Below are positions 25,677-33,825 of a stretch of DNA of 64,000 nucleotides, one piece after another. Every line of letters begins with the position of its first letter. Positions within the stretch are counted from its first letter, which is position 1. Location of the stretch: positions 1,178,001-1,242,000 of the forward strand of contig CAVZIK010000006.1 of the NCBI GenBank assembly GCA_963775295.1. The letters are read 5' to 3'. Source of the stretch: JAMDEO01 sp963775295. GTDB taxonomy: Bacteria > Actinomycetota > Thermoleophilia > RBG-16-64-13. Position numbers and translations under genes: made by a program. The notes beneath the pieces were generated by a model, which had not been told where the DNA came from, searched no databases, and was given only the letters and a program-made list of their open reading frames with translations.

Positions 25677-26815
25677 TCAGGCTGGACAAATTGCGTCTCA
25701 CGGCCGGCGAATTTGTGATGGACATCGATGACTTGGCGCTCGGAAACGGCGAGTTTCTCGTGATCCTGGGCCCCACGGGTTCGGGCAAGACGGTGCTTCT
25801 GGAGACCGTTGCCGGCCTGCGTAGGCCTGAGGGGGGGCGCGTCTGGTTCGGAGATCGCGACGTGACCCTCGAGGCACCCGAGCGGCGGCGGGTGGGTTTT
25901 GTATATCAGGACTATGCTCTTTTTCCGCATCTCACAGTCGCACGGAACATCGCGTTCGGCCTGCGATTTCGGAGGGGCCACGCTTCGTCCGGAGAAAAGG
26001 TCCATGGTGCGGGGAGCGCACCGCACGAGCGAGTTGAGGCGCTGGCCGGTCTGCTCGGCATTGCCCCGTTGCTGGATCGCTATCCAGAGGGACTTTCCGG
26101 GGGGGAGAAACAGCGCGTGGCCCTAGCGCGGGCACTAGCCATTCAGCCCGACGTGCTTCTGCTGGATGAGCCGCTTTCAGCGTTGGATCGTCAGACTCGG
26201 GAGACGATGCGGGCTCTTCTCAAACGGGTGCACCGCGAATTCGGGACGACCGTTATGCACGTCACTCATGATCTGGACGAGGCTCTCGCGCTGGCCGATC
26301 ATTTGGCCGTCTTGATCAACGGGAGGCTCAGGCAGACGGGTGCACCGGATGAGATCGTTCTTCGCCCGGCAGACTCCGAGGTTGCATGCCTTCTTGGCTT
26401 AAGAAACGTGTTCCCGGCCGAGATCGTCGGCAGCGATGAAGACGGCGTGCGGATCCTGCTTGCGGGGCATGCGGTCGAACTGTGGGCGGCCGCTTTCCCC
26501 AGTTCAACCTCCGGAGGACTCTGCGCCGTGATCAGGGCGGAAGAGATAGAACTGTTGAGTAACGGAGCGATCCCCACAGGTCGCCAAGGACCGGCGGGGA
26601 TCGCCACTCAGAACCTGCTTGAGGGCACAATCCGCGACATCCGCCTCCAGAGCGTCCACGCGTCGTTGGAGATCGAGGTGCCACCGGTGCTGTCGGTGCA
26701 CATCCTGCGGCCCGAGGTGCGCAGGCTGGACCTCCACGTCGGAGACACGGTCAGGCTCAACGTGCCTCCCGGCGCGATCCATCTGTGTGCCCGGTCGCCA
26801 AACATATCTCCCTGA
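25673..26815 (+). CDS. wtpC: Tungstate/molybdate ABC transporter ATPase WtpC
   Basis: 380 residues from ATG 25673, which overlaps the permease stop by 4 bases and has GGAGGG upstream. Walker A GPTGSGKT near residue 33, Q-loop YQDYALFPH, signature LSGGEKQR, Walker B VLLLDEPLSALD and the switch His in HVTHDLDEA. Residues from about 260 form a C-terminal Mop/TOBE-like regulatory region (NLLEGTIRDIR, SVHASLEIEV), which in ModC/WtpC binds oxyanion to trans-inhibit transport. A longer open frame upstream lies inside the permease gene and is not used. Confidence 0.92.
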   Translation: MIRLDKLRLTAGEFVMDIDDLALGNGEFLVILGPTGSGKTVLLETVAGLRRPEGGRVWFGDRDVTLEAPERRRVGFVYQDYALFPHLTVARNIAFGLRFRRGHASSGEKVHGAGSAPHERVEALAGLLGIAPLLDRYPEGLSGGEKQRVALARALAIQPDVLLLDEPLSALDRQTRETMRALLKRVHREFGTTVMHVTHDLDEALALADHLAVLINGRLRQTGAPDEIVLRPADSEVACLLGLRNVFPAEIVGSDEDGVRILLAGHAVELWAAAFPSSTSGGLCAVIRAEEIELLSNGAIPTGRQGPAGIATQNLLEGTIRDIRLQSVHASLEIEVPPVLSVHILRPEVRRLDLHVGDTVRLNVPPGAIHLCARSPNISP

Positions 26816-26871
26816 AACTGCGCTTGCGGCGATGCTCCTCACACGCGGGCGCGGCACTTTGCGGGGAGGGC

Positions 26872-27444
26872 CTAATACATCTCCACCCAAAGTTCGTAGT
26901 ACGCCTGCGCGTGTTTGCACGCCGGGCACTCCTCGGGCGCCGAGGTTCCCTCGTGGATGTAGCCGCAATTGCGGCAGTGCCACAGAACGGGTTCTTTGCG
27001 CGAGAAGACCTGACCCGAGTTGATGTTGCTGAGCAACTTCCTGTACCGGCGCTCGTGGTGCTCCTCAACTTCGGATATCTCCCGGAATGACTCGGCGACG
27101 TTCGCAAATCCCTCTTCCTCGGCGATGCCGGCGAAGTCGGGGTAGAGCATCGTCCACTCCTCCTTCTCGCCTGCAGCTGCGGCGTCGAGATTTTCGGCCG
27201 TTGTGCTTACTTTGCCGGCGGGATACATCGCGGTGATCTCTACCGGGCCGCCTTCGAGGTACTTGAAGAACACCTCAGCGTGCTCTTTCTCGTTGTCCGC
27301 GGTCTCCGCGAAAACGGCCCCGATCTGTTCGTAGCCTTCCTTCCTCGCGACGCTCGCGAAGTAGGTGTACCGGTTCCGGGCCTGGCTCTCGCCGGCAAAC
27401 GCCTTGAGGAGGTTCTGCTCGGTTCTGGTCCCTTTGATGTTCAT
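26872..27444 (-). CDS. Rubrerythrin
   Basis: 190 residues from ATG 27444. The N-terminal four-helix domain holds the diiron ligands in LLKAFAGESQARNRYTYF, NEKEHAEVFFKYL, EEGFANVAESFREISEVEEHHERRY, and the C-terminal rubredoxin-like domain has two CxxC pairs (HCRNCGYIHEG and CPACKH). Rubrerythrin reduces hydrogen peroxide in anaerobes with electrons from NADH or rubredoxin. A ribosome site AAAGGAG stands about 11 nt upstream. It supports an anaerobic lifestyle for the host. Confidence 0.95.
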   Translation of the reverse strand: MNIKGTRTEQNLLKAFAGESQARNRYTYFASVARKEGYEQIGAVFAETADNEKEHAEVFFKYLEGGPVEITAMYPAGKVSTTAENLDAAAAGEKEEWTMLYPDFAGIAEEEGFANVAESFREISEVEEHHERRYRKLLSNINSGQVFSRKEPVLWHCRNCGYIHEGTSAPEECPACKHAQAYYELWVEMY

Positions 27445-27640
27445 CCTTCTAAGGACTCCTTTCTCTGGCCGGCGCCGGCGAGGGAGGCCCGGCGCTGCAG
27501 GGAGCAATCGTGTCTGACGCAGAGACCGTTTATATCATGCGGCCCGGTGGCGAAACACTGGACGGGCGACGGCACAGTTCCCGGACCCTTGGTTTGTGCG
27601 ATAGGCTTGGTACCTAACGGACCGGTCAAAGGAGTCGGAG

Positions 27641-27895
27641 ATAGACTGGCTGCAAGTTCTCAAGTGGGTTCTCATCGTTCTCGCGGCGGGGTTCGTCGGG
27701 CAGTTCGGGAAGAGGCTCGCCGATCACCTTATCGTGCGGTCACGCGAGCGGCGGGCCCGCGGTCAAGGCCTGCAGAGCTCTCAGCCCGCTCAAAGGCAAG
27801 GCGAGCACGCGGATCTCGCTAAACCGTCATCCGCAAAGACGGCCAAGAAGGTCGCCAAAGCGGCGGTCAAGCGAGGAAAGAAGGCCGACGGCTAG
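27641..27895 (+). CDS. Small single-pass membrane protein with basic Ala/Lys tail; apparent ATA start
   Basis: An uninterrupted frame encodes about 84 residues: a DWLQVLK start, one hydrophobic helix (WVLIVLAAGFVGQFG), then a basic region (LIVRSRERRARGQG) and a Lys/Ala-rich tail (SAKTAKKVAKAAVKRGKK). A textbook AAAGGAG ribosome site at 27628-27634 is followed after 6 nt by ATA at 27641; an in-frame TAG lies upstream at about 27602, and the first ATG/GTG/TTG comes only after the membrane helix. CTG at 27650 is the alternative. I infer initiation at ATA. Membrane helix plus ordered charge makes chance unlikely. No family recognised. Confidence 0.6.
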   Translation: MDWLQVLKWVLIVLAAGFVGQFGKRLADHLIVRSRERRARGQGLQSSQPAQRQGEHADLAKPSSAKTAKKVAKAAVKRGKKADG

Positions 27896-27924
27896 AGAGC
27901 CCGGGTGGCGGCACAGGAGTGCGC

Positions 27925-29085
27925 CTACAAGGCCGCTTCGATAATCCCAGCCAACTCATCATCGCTCAGAAGGATTGGGTTGCCTTTCATACTGCTGGCT
28001 CGCGAGGCCTTCAAGACCAATTCGGCCACATCTTCCGCCCGAAGCCCGTGCACGGCGAGCCCCGAAATGTTCAGGTCTTTCGCCAGTTGCATCAGCCAGT
28101 CCACGGCTGCCTCGGCCGGCGCGCTGTCGTTGCCGGTCAGGGTAACGGCAACCCTTCGGTACCGGGAAAGAGCCTCTCCGCTCGGTTCACGGGAGCGCAG
28201 GGCGCGGAGGTTTGTCGTGACGACTTGCGGCAGCAGCGCCGCGCAGAGCGCCCCATGTGGCGCTTGCAGCATGCCTCCCAGTGGCCCGGCTATGCCGTGT
28301 GCCGCCCCCAGGCCCGCGTTGGCAAGGGCCATCCCTCCCAGAAGGCTGGCGATCGACATGTCTTCGCGGGCAACGGTGTCGTGGCCGGCCGCCACCGCGC
28401 GCCGCAGCGAGCGCGCGGCGCGGCTCATACCTTCCAGGCACATCCCGTCGGTAAGCGGACTCGACTTGGCGCTCACGTAGGCTTCGAGCAACTGAGCCAG
28501 CGCGTCCATGCCGGTAGAGGCGGTGAGGCCGGGGGGAAGGTTGTACGTGAGTTCGGGATCGATCAAGGCGACTTTCGCTATCATCGTGCGGCTACGCAAG
28601 CTCACCTTGGCTCGATGCTCTCGGGACACGATCACAGAGTTCCACGTGGCCTCGGCTCCGCTCCCTGCCGTAGTGGGAATGGCCATGAAAGGCAGAGGTG
28701 GATTCTCGAGGTTGCGCCCCGCCCCGATGATCTCCAAAAAGTCGAGCACGTCCCCTTCCTGGTTGGACAGCACGGCGATAGCCTTCGCTGTGTCCAACGC
28801 GGCCCCACCTCCGATCCCGACGACCAACTCGCAACGCTCGTTTCGTGCGGTCTCCACGCCTGAGCGGATGGTATGGATCTCGGGCTCGCCCCGAACGGAA
28901 AAAATCACGCTGTCGACGCCGTTCGCGCGCAACGACGAGAGAAGCAACTCGGCCCGATCAGGCGTGCCGCCGGTGATGACCAGTCCGCGCTTTGAGAAGC
29001 CCCGGGCCATGGGCCCGGCCTCGGAAACAGTGCCCACGCCGAAGACGGTGCGCTGGGGAGCAATGAATTCGAATCTCTGGTTCAC
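27925..29085 (-). CDS. Iron-containing alcohol dehydrogenase
   Basis: 386 residues. The N-terminal nucleotide-binding half has VVGIGGGAALDTAKA and PTTAGSGAEAT; the metal half has TGMDALAQLLEAYVS, AAHGIAGPLGG and QAPHGALCAALLP. Of the usual Asp-His-His-His metal set, the second ligand position is Gln (DALAQ), as in the DALTQLIE clade, so metal use may differ from FucO/DhaT. It oxidises or reduces a short alcohol or aldehyde with NAD(P). GTG 29085 has no ribosome site. Its end converges on the small membrane protein gene 29 bases away. Confidence 0.88.
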   Translation of the reverse strand: MNQRFEFIAPQRTVFGVGTVSEAGPMARGFSKRGLVITGGTPDRAELLLSSLRANGVDSVIFSVRGEPEIHTIRSGVETARNERCELVVGIGGGAALDTAKAIAVLSNQEGDVLDFLEIIGAGRNLENPPLPFMAIPTTAGSGAEATWNSVIVSREHRAKVSLRSRTMIAKVALIDPELTYNLPPGLTASTGMDALAQLLEAYVSAKSSPLTDGMCLEGMSRAARSLRRAVAAGHDTVAREDMSIASLLGGMALANAGLGAAHGIAGPLGGMLQAPHGALCAALLPQVVTTNLRALRSREPSGEALSRYRRVAVTLTGNDSAPAEAAVDWLMQLAKDLNISGLAVHGLRAEDVAELVLKASRASSMKGNPILLSDDELAGIIEAAL

Positions 29086-29336
29086 TTGGGCGATTCTACA
29101 GACTCCCCAGCGACTTCGTCCGAATTCCTGAGGCCTGCCGCGGCATTGATATGACGGGTAAACGGTATCAAAGTTTCAAAAAGCACCTAATCTGACCCCA
29201 TATCACCCGAATGATGATTCCGTCATCCGAGCACGTGTAGTAGTATGCATGAGGCATAGGTGGAGAGATAGTGGGACTCTCGGGAGATCACCCGGTCTCC
29301 CTAATTGTTGTTGCCCAAGAGCGAGGTGTCACGCAC
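29086..29336. promoter_or_regulatory. Divergent region upstream of the transcarboxylase operon
   Basis: About 250 bases with AT content above the window average. A short inverted repeat, GATGA-5-TCATC, lies at 29213-29227, and TAGTAT at about 29242 is a weak -10 candidate toward the carboxylase genes. Open frames here that extend the 12S gene upstream lack ribosome sites. The region is the likely control site for the operon. Confidence 0.4.
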
Positions 29337-30890
29337 ATGGCCGTCCAAGACGAGAGGATAAAGCGCGTCCGCGCGATGAAAGAGGAGGCACTCAAAGGGG
29401 GTGGCCCGGATCGCATCGCGGCCCAACACAAGTTGGGTAAGAAGACGGCGCGGGAACGGATTGCCGAATTCCTCGATCCCGGCACGTTCGTAGAATTGGA
29501 CACTTTCGTCACGCATAATTGCTCCTTGTTTGGCTTGGACAAGAAGAAGATCTTGGGCGACGGCGTTGTGACCGGTTATGGGAAGGTCAACGGTCGCGAC
29601 GTGTATCTTTTTTCTCAAGACTTCACCGTTTGGGGCGGTTCGCTCGGCGAGATGTACGCGCAGAAGATCTGCAAGGTGATGGACCTGGCCATGAAGAACG
29701 GCGCACCGGTCGTCGGCCTAAACGACTCCGGCGGCGCTCGAATCCAAGAGGGCGTCGTGGCTTTGGGAGGCTACGCCGAGATCTTCTTCCGCAACGTGAT
29801 GGCGTCCGGCTACATCCCACAACTCTCGGCGATTATGGGGCCCTGTGCCGGCGGCGCGGTTTACTCGCCGGCGATGACCGATTTCATCCTCATGGTGAAG
29901 CACACCAGCCATATGTTCATTACCGGTCCTGAGGTGATCAAGACGGTCACCGGCGAAGAGGTCAGTTTCGAGGACCTCGGCGGAGCCATGACTCACAACT
30001 CCCGCAGCGGAGTGGCTCACCTCGCGGCTGAGGACGAGAGCGAGTGTCTCGACTACGTGCGCCGGCTCCTTTCCTACATGCCGCAGAATAACCTGGAAGA
30101 GGCGCCGCGGGTCCAGACCAACGACCCAGCGGATCGCATGGACGAGGAGTTGGAAACCATCGTCCCGCTGGATCCCAACAAGCCTTATCACATACGGGAC
30201 ATCATCGGCCGCATAGTGGACGACGGCGAGTTCCTGGAACTCATGCCCTACTACGGCCAGAACCTCATGATCGGGTTCGCCCGCCTCAACGGCCGCTCTG
30301 TAGGCATTGTGGCCAATAACCCCGCGTATCTGGCCGGCTGCCTCGACATCGACGCGTCGATTAAAGGCGCGCGTTTCGTTCGCTTCTGCGACTCCTTCAA
30401 CATCCCGCTCATCGTTCTCGAGGATGTGCCGGGCTTCATGCCCGGGACGAACCAGGAGTACGGTGGCATCATCCGCAACGGCGCCAAGCTCCTCTATGCG
30501 TTCTGCGAGGCCACGGTTCCCAAGCTCACAGTGATTCTTCGCAAGGCCTACGGCGGCGCGTATGACGTCATGTGCTCGAAACACATCCGGGCCGATTTCA
30601 ACTTCGCTTGGCCCTCGGCGGAGATCGCCGTGATGGGTCCCGAGGGCGCGGTCAACATCATCTTCAAGAAGGACATTGAGAAGGCGGACGATCCGGTGGA
30701 GCGCAAGAAGGAGCTCGTGGCCGAGTACCGCGAGAAGTTCGCCTCCCCATACATCGCCGCGCGCCGTGGCTACATCGACGACGTCATCGAGCCCATGGAA
30801 ACGCGTCCCAGGCTCATTTCTGCGCTGGAAGCATGCGCGAACAAGCGCGAAGGACGGCCGGCCAAGAAACACGGCAACATCCCCCTGTGA
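29337..30890 (+). CDS. Methylmalonyl-CoA carboxyltransferase 12S subunit (acyl-CoA carboxylase beta type)
   Basis: 517 residues from ATG 29337, with GCGAGGTG upstream. It has both crotonase-fold halves of carboxyltransferases: the N-half GGARIQEGVVALGGYAEIF and MGPCAGGAVYSPAMTDF, the C-half EDVPGFMPGTNQEYGGIIR and GGAYDVMCSKH. Such subunits bind propionyl/methylmalonyl-CoA and exchange a carboxyl with biotin. The immediate downstream genes are 5S- and 1.3S-type subunits, with no biotin carboxylase or membrane decarboxylase subunit, so I call it the 12S part of transcarboxylase (EC 2.1.3.1), joining methylmalonyl-CoA and pyruvate to propionyl-CoA and oxaloacetate. Confidence 0.88.
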   Translation: MAVQDERIKRVRAMKEEALKGGGPDRIAAQHKLGKKTARERIAEFLDPGTFVELDTFVTHNCSLFGLDKKKILGDGVVTGYGKVNGRDVYLFSQDFTVWGGSLGEMYAQKICKVMDLAMKNGAPVVGLNDSGGARIQEGVVALGGYAEIFFRNVMASGYIPQLSAIMGPCAGGAVYSPAMTDFILMVKHTSHMFITGPEVIKTVTGEEVSFEDLGGAMTHNSRSGVAHLAAEDESECLDYVRRLLSYMPQNNLEEAPRVQTNDPADRMDEELETIVPLDPNKPYHIRDIIGRIVDDGEFLELMPYYGQNLMIGFARLNGRSVGIVANNPAYLAGCLDIDASIKGARFVRFCDSFNIPLIVLEDVPGFMPGTNQEYGGIIRNGAKLLYAFCEATVPKLTVILRKAYGGAYDVMCSKHIRADFNFAWPSAEIAVMGPEGAVNIIFKKDIEKADDPVERKKELVAEYREKFASPYIAARRGYIDDVIEPMETRPRLISALEACANKREGRPAKKHGNIPL

Positions 30891-30908
30891 GTCGGAGAGG
30901 GTCAAGAC

Positions 30909-32429
30909 ATGCCTAAGTCAAAGAATCCTGTCTATATCACCGACGTGATGTTGCGTGACGCGCACCAGTCGCTGCTCGCTACTCGTCTGCGCACCATGCA
31001 CATGCTGCCCATCGCCCCCAAGATGGACAAAGCCGGATACTGGTCGCTCGAGATGTGGGGTGGGGCGACCATCGACTCGATGATGCGCTTCCTAAACGAG
31101 GACCCCTGGGAGAGGGTGCGCGTCCTCAAGGCGGCTATGCCGAACACCAGGATGCAGATGCTCATGCGCGGTCAGAATGTTGTGGGCTACCGGAACTACG
31201 CCGACGACGTGGTGCGAGAGTTCGTGCGTCTTGCGGCCAATGCGGGGATCGATGTGTTTCGGGTGTTCGACGCACTCAACGACATCCGCAACCTGCAGAC
31301 CTCCATCGAGGCCATCAAAGAGAACGGCAAATGGGTGGAGGGGACCATCTCGTACACCAAGAGCCCGGTCCACAGCATTGAATCCTTCGTCAAGTATGCA
31401 AGCGAGCTGGCCAAACTTGGCGCCCAAAGCATCTGTATCAAGGATATGGCCGGTCTTCTGGATCCCAAGGACGCCTACGAACTTGTGAGTGCCCTCAAAC
31501 AGGCCCATCCCGAGATCCTGGTTCACATGCACTGCCACTACACCTCCGGTATGGCCTCCATGTCGTATCTCAAGGCTGTGGAAGCCGGTGCCGACATTCT
31601 CGACTGCGCTATCTCTTCCTTGTCGATGGGGACTTCGGGCCCTCCGACCGAGACGATGGTCGCCGTACTGGCCGACACGGACCGGGCGACCGGAATGGAC
31701 CTCGAGGCGCTCAAGGAGATCTCGGAATATTTCCGAGGCATCCGCAAGTTGTACGTTGCCTGGGAGAGCGTATTCACCGCGGTGGATCCCGACGTTCTGG
31801 TCTGGCAGATTCCCGGGGGCATGATCTCCAACCTCTCTTCTCAGCTCGAACAGCAGGGCGCGCTCGATCGTATGGACGAGGTCATGGCCGAAGTGCCTCG
31901 CGTGCGCGCAGAGTTGGGCTATCCGCCCTTGGTGACCCCGACCTCACAGATAGTGGGCACGCAGGCGACGCTGAACGTCCTCATGGGGCGCTACAAGATG
32001 GTGACCAAGGAGACGAAGGCCTACGTGTTGGGTCACTACGGCAAGCCGCCGGGTCCGATAGACCCCGAGGTCCAGAAGCTGTGCGCGGGTGACGAGACCC
32101 CCATAACCACCCGTCCTGCCGATTCGCTGAAGCCCGAACTGCCGAAGCGGAGGGCCGAACTCGAAGAGTTGGGCATCAAGTACTCGGAAGAAGATCTCAT
32201 GTCGTACGCGTTGTTCCCGCAGGTTGCGCTTGAGTTCTTTGCGCGCCGGGATCGCGAACAACGGCCTCAGGAAGAGGTGGCCGCCTTGGCCGCGGCAATG
32301 GCGGACATCCTGGGCCTGCAGGAAGAGGCGACGCAGCCCGGCAAGGGCGTGACCGACCCCTGCGGCCAGTGGGCCAAGGCCGCGCGCAGGGAGCTGACCA
32401 CCGATCGCGCCCTCACCTGGAGGTATTGA
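30909..32429 (+). CDS. Methylmalonyl-CoA carboxyltransferase 5S subunit (pyruvate/oxaloacetate carboxyltransferase)
   Basis: 506 residues. The HMGL-like TIM barrel opens VMLRDAHQSLLATRLRT, with the metal-binding Asp and the conserved RDAHQS. The metal His pair is in LVHMHCHYTSG, and the catalytic Lys region is SICIKDMAGLLDP. The C-terminal domain is the PYC_OADA type (GGMISNLSSQL). It transfers carboxyl from biotin to pyruvate. ATG 30909, 18 bases after the 12S stop, with GGAGAGGG upstream. It could equally serve an oxaloacetate decarboxylase, but no membrane beta subunit is present. Confidence 0.9.
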   Translation: MPKSKNPVYITDVMLRDAHQSLLATRLRTMHMLPIAPKMDKAGYWSLEMWGGATIDSMMRFLNEDPWERVRVLKAAMPNTRMQMLMRGQNVVGYRNYADDVVREFVRLAANAGIDVFRVFDALNDIRNLQTSIEAIKENGKWVEGTISYTKSPVHSIESFVKYASELAKLGAQSICIKDMAGLLDPKDAYELVSALKQAHPEILVHMHCHYTSGMASMSYLKAVEAGADILDCAISSLSMGTSGPPTETMVAVLADTDRATGMDLEALKEISEYFRGIRKLYVAWESVFTAVDPDVLVWQIPGGMISNLSSQLEQQGALDRMDEVMAEVPRVRAELGYPPLVTPTSQIVGTQATLNVLMGRYKMVTKETKAYVLGHYGKPPGPIDPEVQKLCAGDETPITTRPADSLKPELPKRRAELEELGIKYSEEDLMSYALFPQVALEFFARRDREQRPQEEVAALAAAMADILGLQEEATQPGKGVTDPCGQWAKAARRELTTDRALTWRY

Positions 32430-32430
32430 C

Positions 32431-32973
32431 ATGAGGTTCAAGGCTGAAATAGACGGCGTCGAGCACCGGATAGCCGCCAGTGCCGACGGCGCGCTTGCCG
32501 TCGGGTCAGACAGCTACAGGGCGGTCGTCACGCGGGTGTCGGCAAACAAACGTTTGATCAAGGTCGGCGACAAGAGTATCGAAGTCCGGCTCGTCGAGAC
32601 CGACAGCCAACCCGAAGAGGGCAAGTATCTGTTCGAGTTGGCGGGCGAACTCGTTCTCGTTAGCGTCTCCGAAGTAGTCATCGGCGGCGCGGAGGCGGTC
32701 GTTGCCGCAGACTCGGGACGCAGCCGGAAGAAACCGGTCAAGCCCCAGCTGGATTCGGCGAGCGGAGGTATCTTGGCGCCGATGCCGGGCAAGATCGTTG
32801 ATGTCTTGGTGAAGCCGGGCGACAATGTAGCGGCCGGGGACGTGGTTCTAATCCTTGAAGCTATGAAGATGGAGAACGAACTCTGCGCGATCAACAAAGG
32901 GGTTGTGAAGGAAGTCCTGGTGCAGAAAGGTGACGCGGCCCAAGGCGGCCAGTTATTGGTGACTCTGGAGTAG
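32431..32973 (+). CDS. Biotin carboxyl carrier protein (1.3S-type subunit)
   Basis: 180 residues. A C-terminal biotinyl domain (about 112-180) carries the biotin site Lys146 in EAMKMENEL, with GILAPMPGKIVDVLVKPG leading in. The N-terminal 100 residues form a separate beta domain, longer than the 123-residue Propionibacterium 1.3S protein, followed by a Ser/Arg/Lys linker. The gene starts one base after the 5S stop, with GGAGG upstream. It carries carboxybiotin between the other two subunits; a biotin ligase must act on it but is not in the window. Confidence 0.92.
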   Translation: MRFKAEIDGVEHRIAASADGALAVGSDSYRAVVTRVSANKRLIKVGDKSIEVRLVETDSQPEEGKYLFELAGELVLVSVSEVVIGGAEAVVAADSGRSRKKPVKPQLDSASGGILAPMPGKIVDVLVKPGDNVAAGDVVLILEAMKMENELCAINKGVVKEVLVQKGDAAQGGQLLVTLE

Positions 32974-33004
32974 GGCTTCAAACATTTTCTAAAGGAGAGG
33001 ATCG

Positions 33005-33781
33005 ATGACGGAATATGTGAGCGAGATGACTCCTCTGGAACGGGATCTTTCGATCTTTCAGAAGCTGGGGCTCGACAAGCAGCCGGTGGGGGTGAAGTTT
33101 CTCTACGCGGAGCCCGAGGGTGTGGCTAGGCTCGACAAGAAGCTGGGCCTCTGCGAGATGATCCCCGAGGCCCAGTCCGGCAATGTGTTCTACGCCGGCC
33201 TGGAAGATCACGTGTGCGCTGGTCCGGTCCCGCTGGGTATGGTCGAACTGGATCCGTTCTACCACAGCGGTCAGATCGGACCTTGCCTAGAAGTGTTCAA
33301 GGAAGCGCGTGCCAACAGGAGGATCTACGAGGTACTGCCGACCTTGAAGAAAGGCACCTGCAACTACACGGTCTTCGCGCCACTCGACAAGCTGACCTTC
33401 AACCCAGATGTCCTCGTCCTGACGGGAAGGGCTCGGCAGATGGAGATCGTCTTGCGCTCCATGAGTTGGACGACGGGCCAGATGTACGAGAGCAAGGGCA
33501 CGCCTGTCGTGGGCTGCGCGTGGACTCTCGTATATCCTTACCTCAGCGGCAAGATCAACTTCAACGTGACCGGCCTCACGTTCGGACATATCGCACGCGA
33601 GGTGGGAACCGAAGGTAACGTCACGGTCTCAGTGCCCTGGGACTGTCTTCCGACCATGGTCGAGAACCTGAAAGAGATGAAGTGGGTCCTGCCTTCCTAT
33701 GAAGACGGCCGCGAGAACTACACTAAGCGTTTCGAGCGGATCACCACCCCCGCGGAGGTCTGGCCTTCAGAGGACGCCTGA
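33005..33781 (+). CDS. DUF169 family protein (1)
   Basis: 258 residues, cytoplasmic. The DUF169 pattern is present: LGLDKQPVGVKFLY, LGLCEMIPEAQSGNVFYAG with conserved Cys, HVCAGPVPLGM, GKINFNVTGLTFGH, and VSVPWDCLPTMVENL near the end. The family is widespread in anaerobes and its biochemical role is not established. ATG 33005 has AAAGGAGAGG. It follows the transcarboxylase genes by 31 bases and could share their transcript; a terminator follows. A second, divergent DUF169 gene lies at 39608. Confidence 0.8.
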   Translation: MTEYVSEMTPLERDLSIFQKLGLDKQPVGVKFLYAEPEGVARLDKKLGLCEMIPEAQSGNVFYAGLEDHVCAGPVPLGMVELDPFYHSGQIGPCLEVFKEARANRRIYEVLPTLKKGTCNYTVFAPLDKLTFNPDVLVLTGRARQMEIVLRSMSWTTGQMYESKGTPVVGCAWTLVYPYLSGKINFNVTGLTFGHIAREVGTEGNVTVSVPWDCLPTMVENLKEMKWVLPSYEDGRENYTKRFERITTPAEVWPSEDA

Positions 33782-33794
33782 CAGCTGTGACCGG

Positions 33795-33825
33795 GGCCGC
33801 CGCCGCTCAAGCGGCGGCGGTGGCC
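33795..33825. terminator. Bidirectional GC hairpin overlapping the RidA stop
   Basis: A 10-bp perfect GC stem (33797-33806 with 33811-33820) sits between two convergent genes; its right arm is the last codons (Ala-Ala-Ala) of RidA on the minus strand. It can end transcription from both sides. Confidence 0.65.

Noticed and set aside
29718..30905. 395-codon minus-strand frame opposite the 12S carboxyltransferase gene
   Set aside because: Antisense shadow produced by high third-position GC; the plus-strand protein is well supported.
29337..32973. Sodium-pumping methylmalonyl-CoA or oxaloacetate decarboxylase
   Set aside because: Needs a multi-span beta subunit, and none is encoded nearby; presence of both 12S and 5S subunits fits transcarboxylase.
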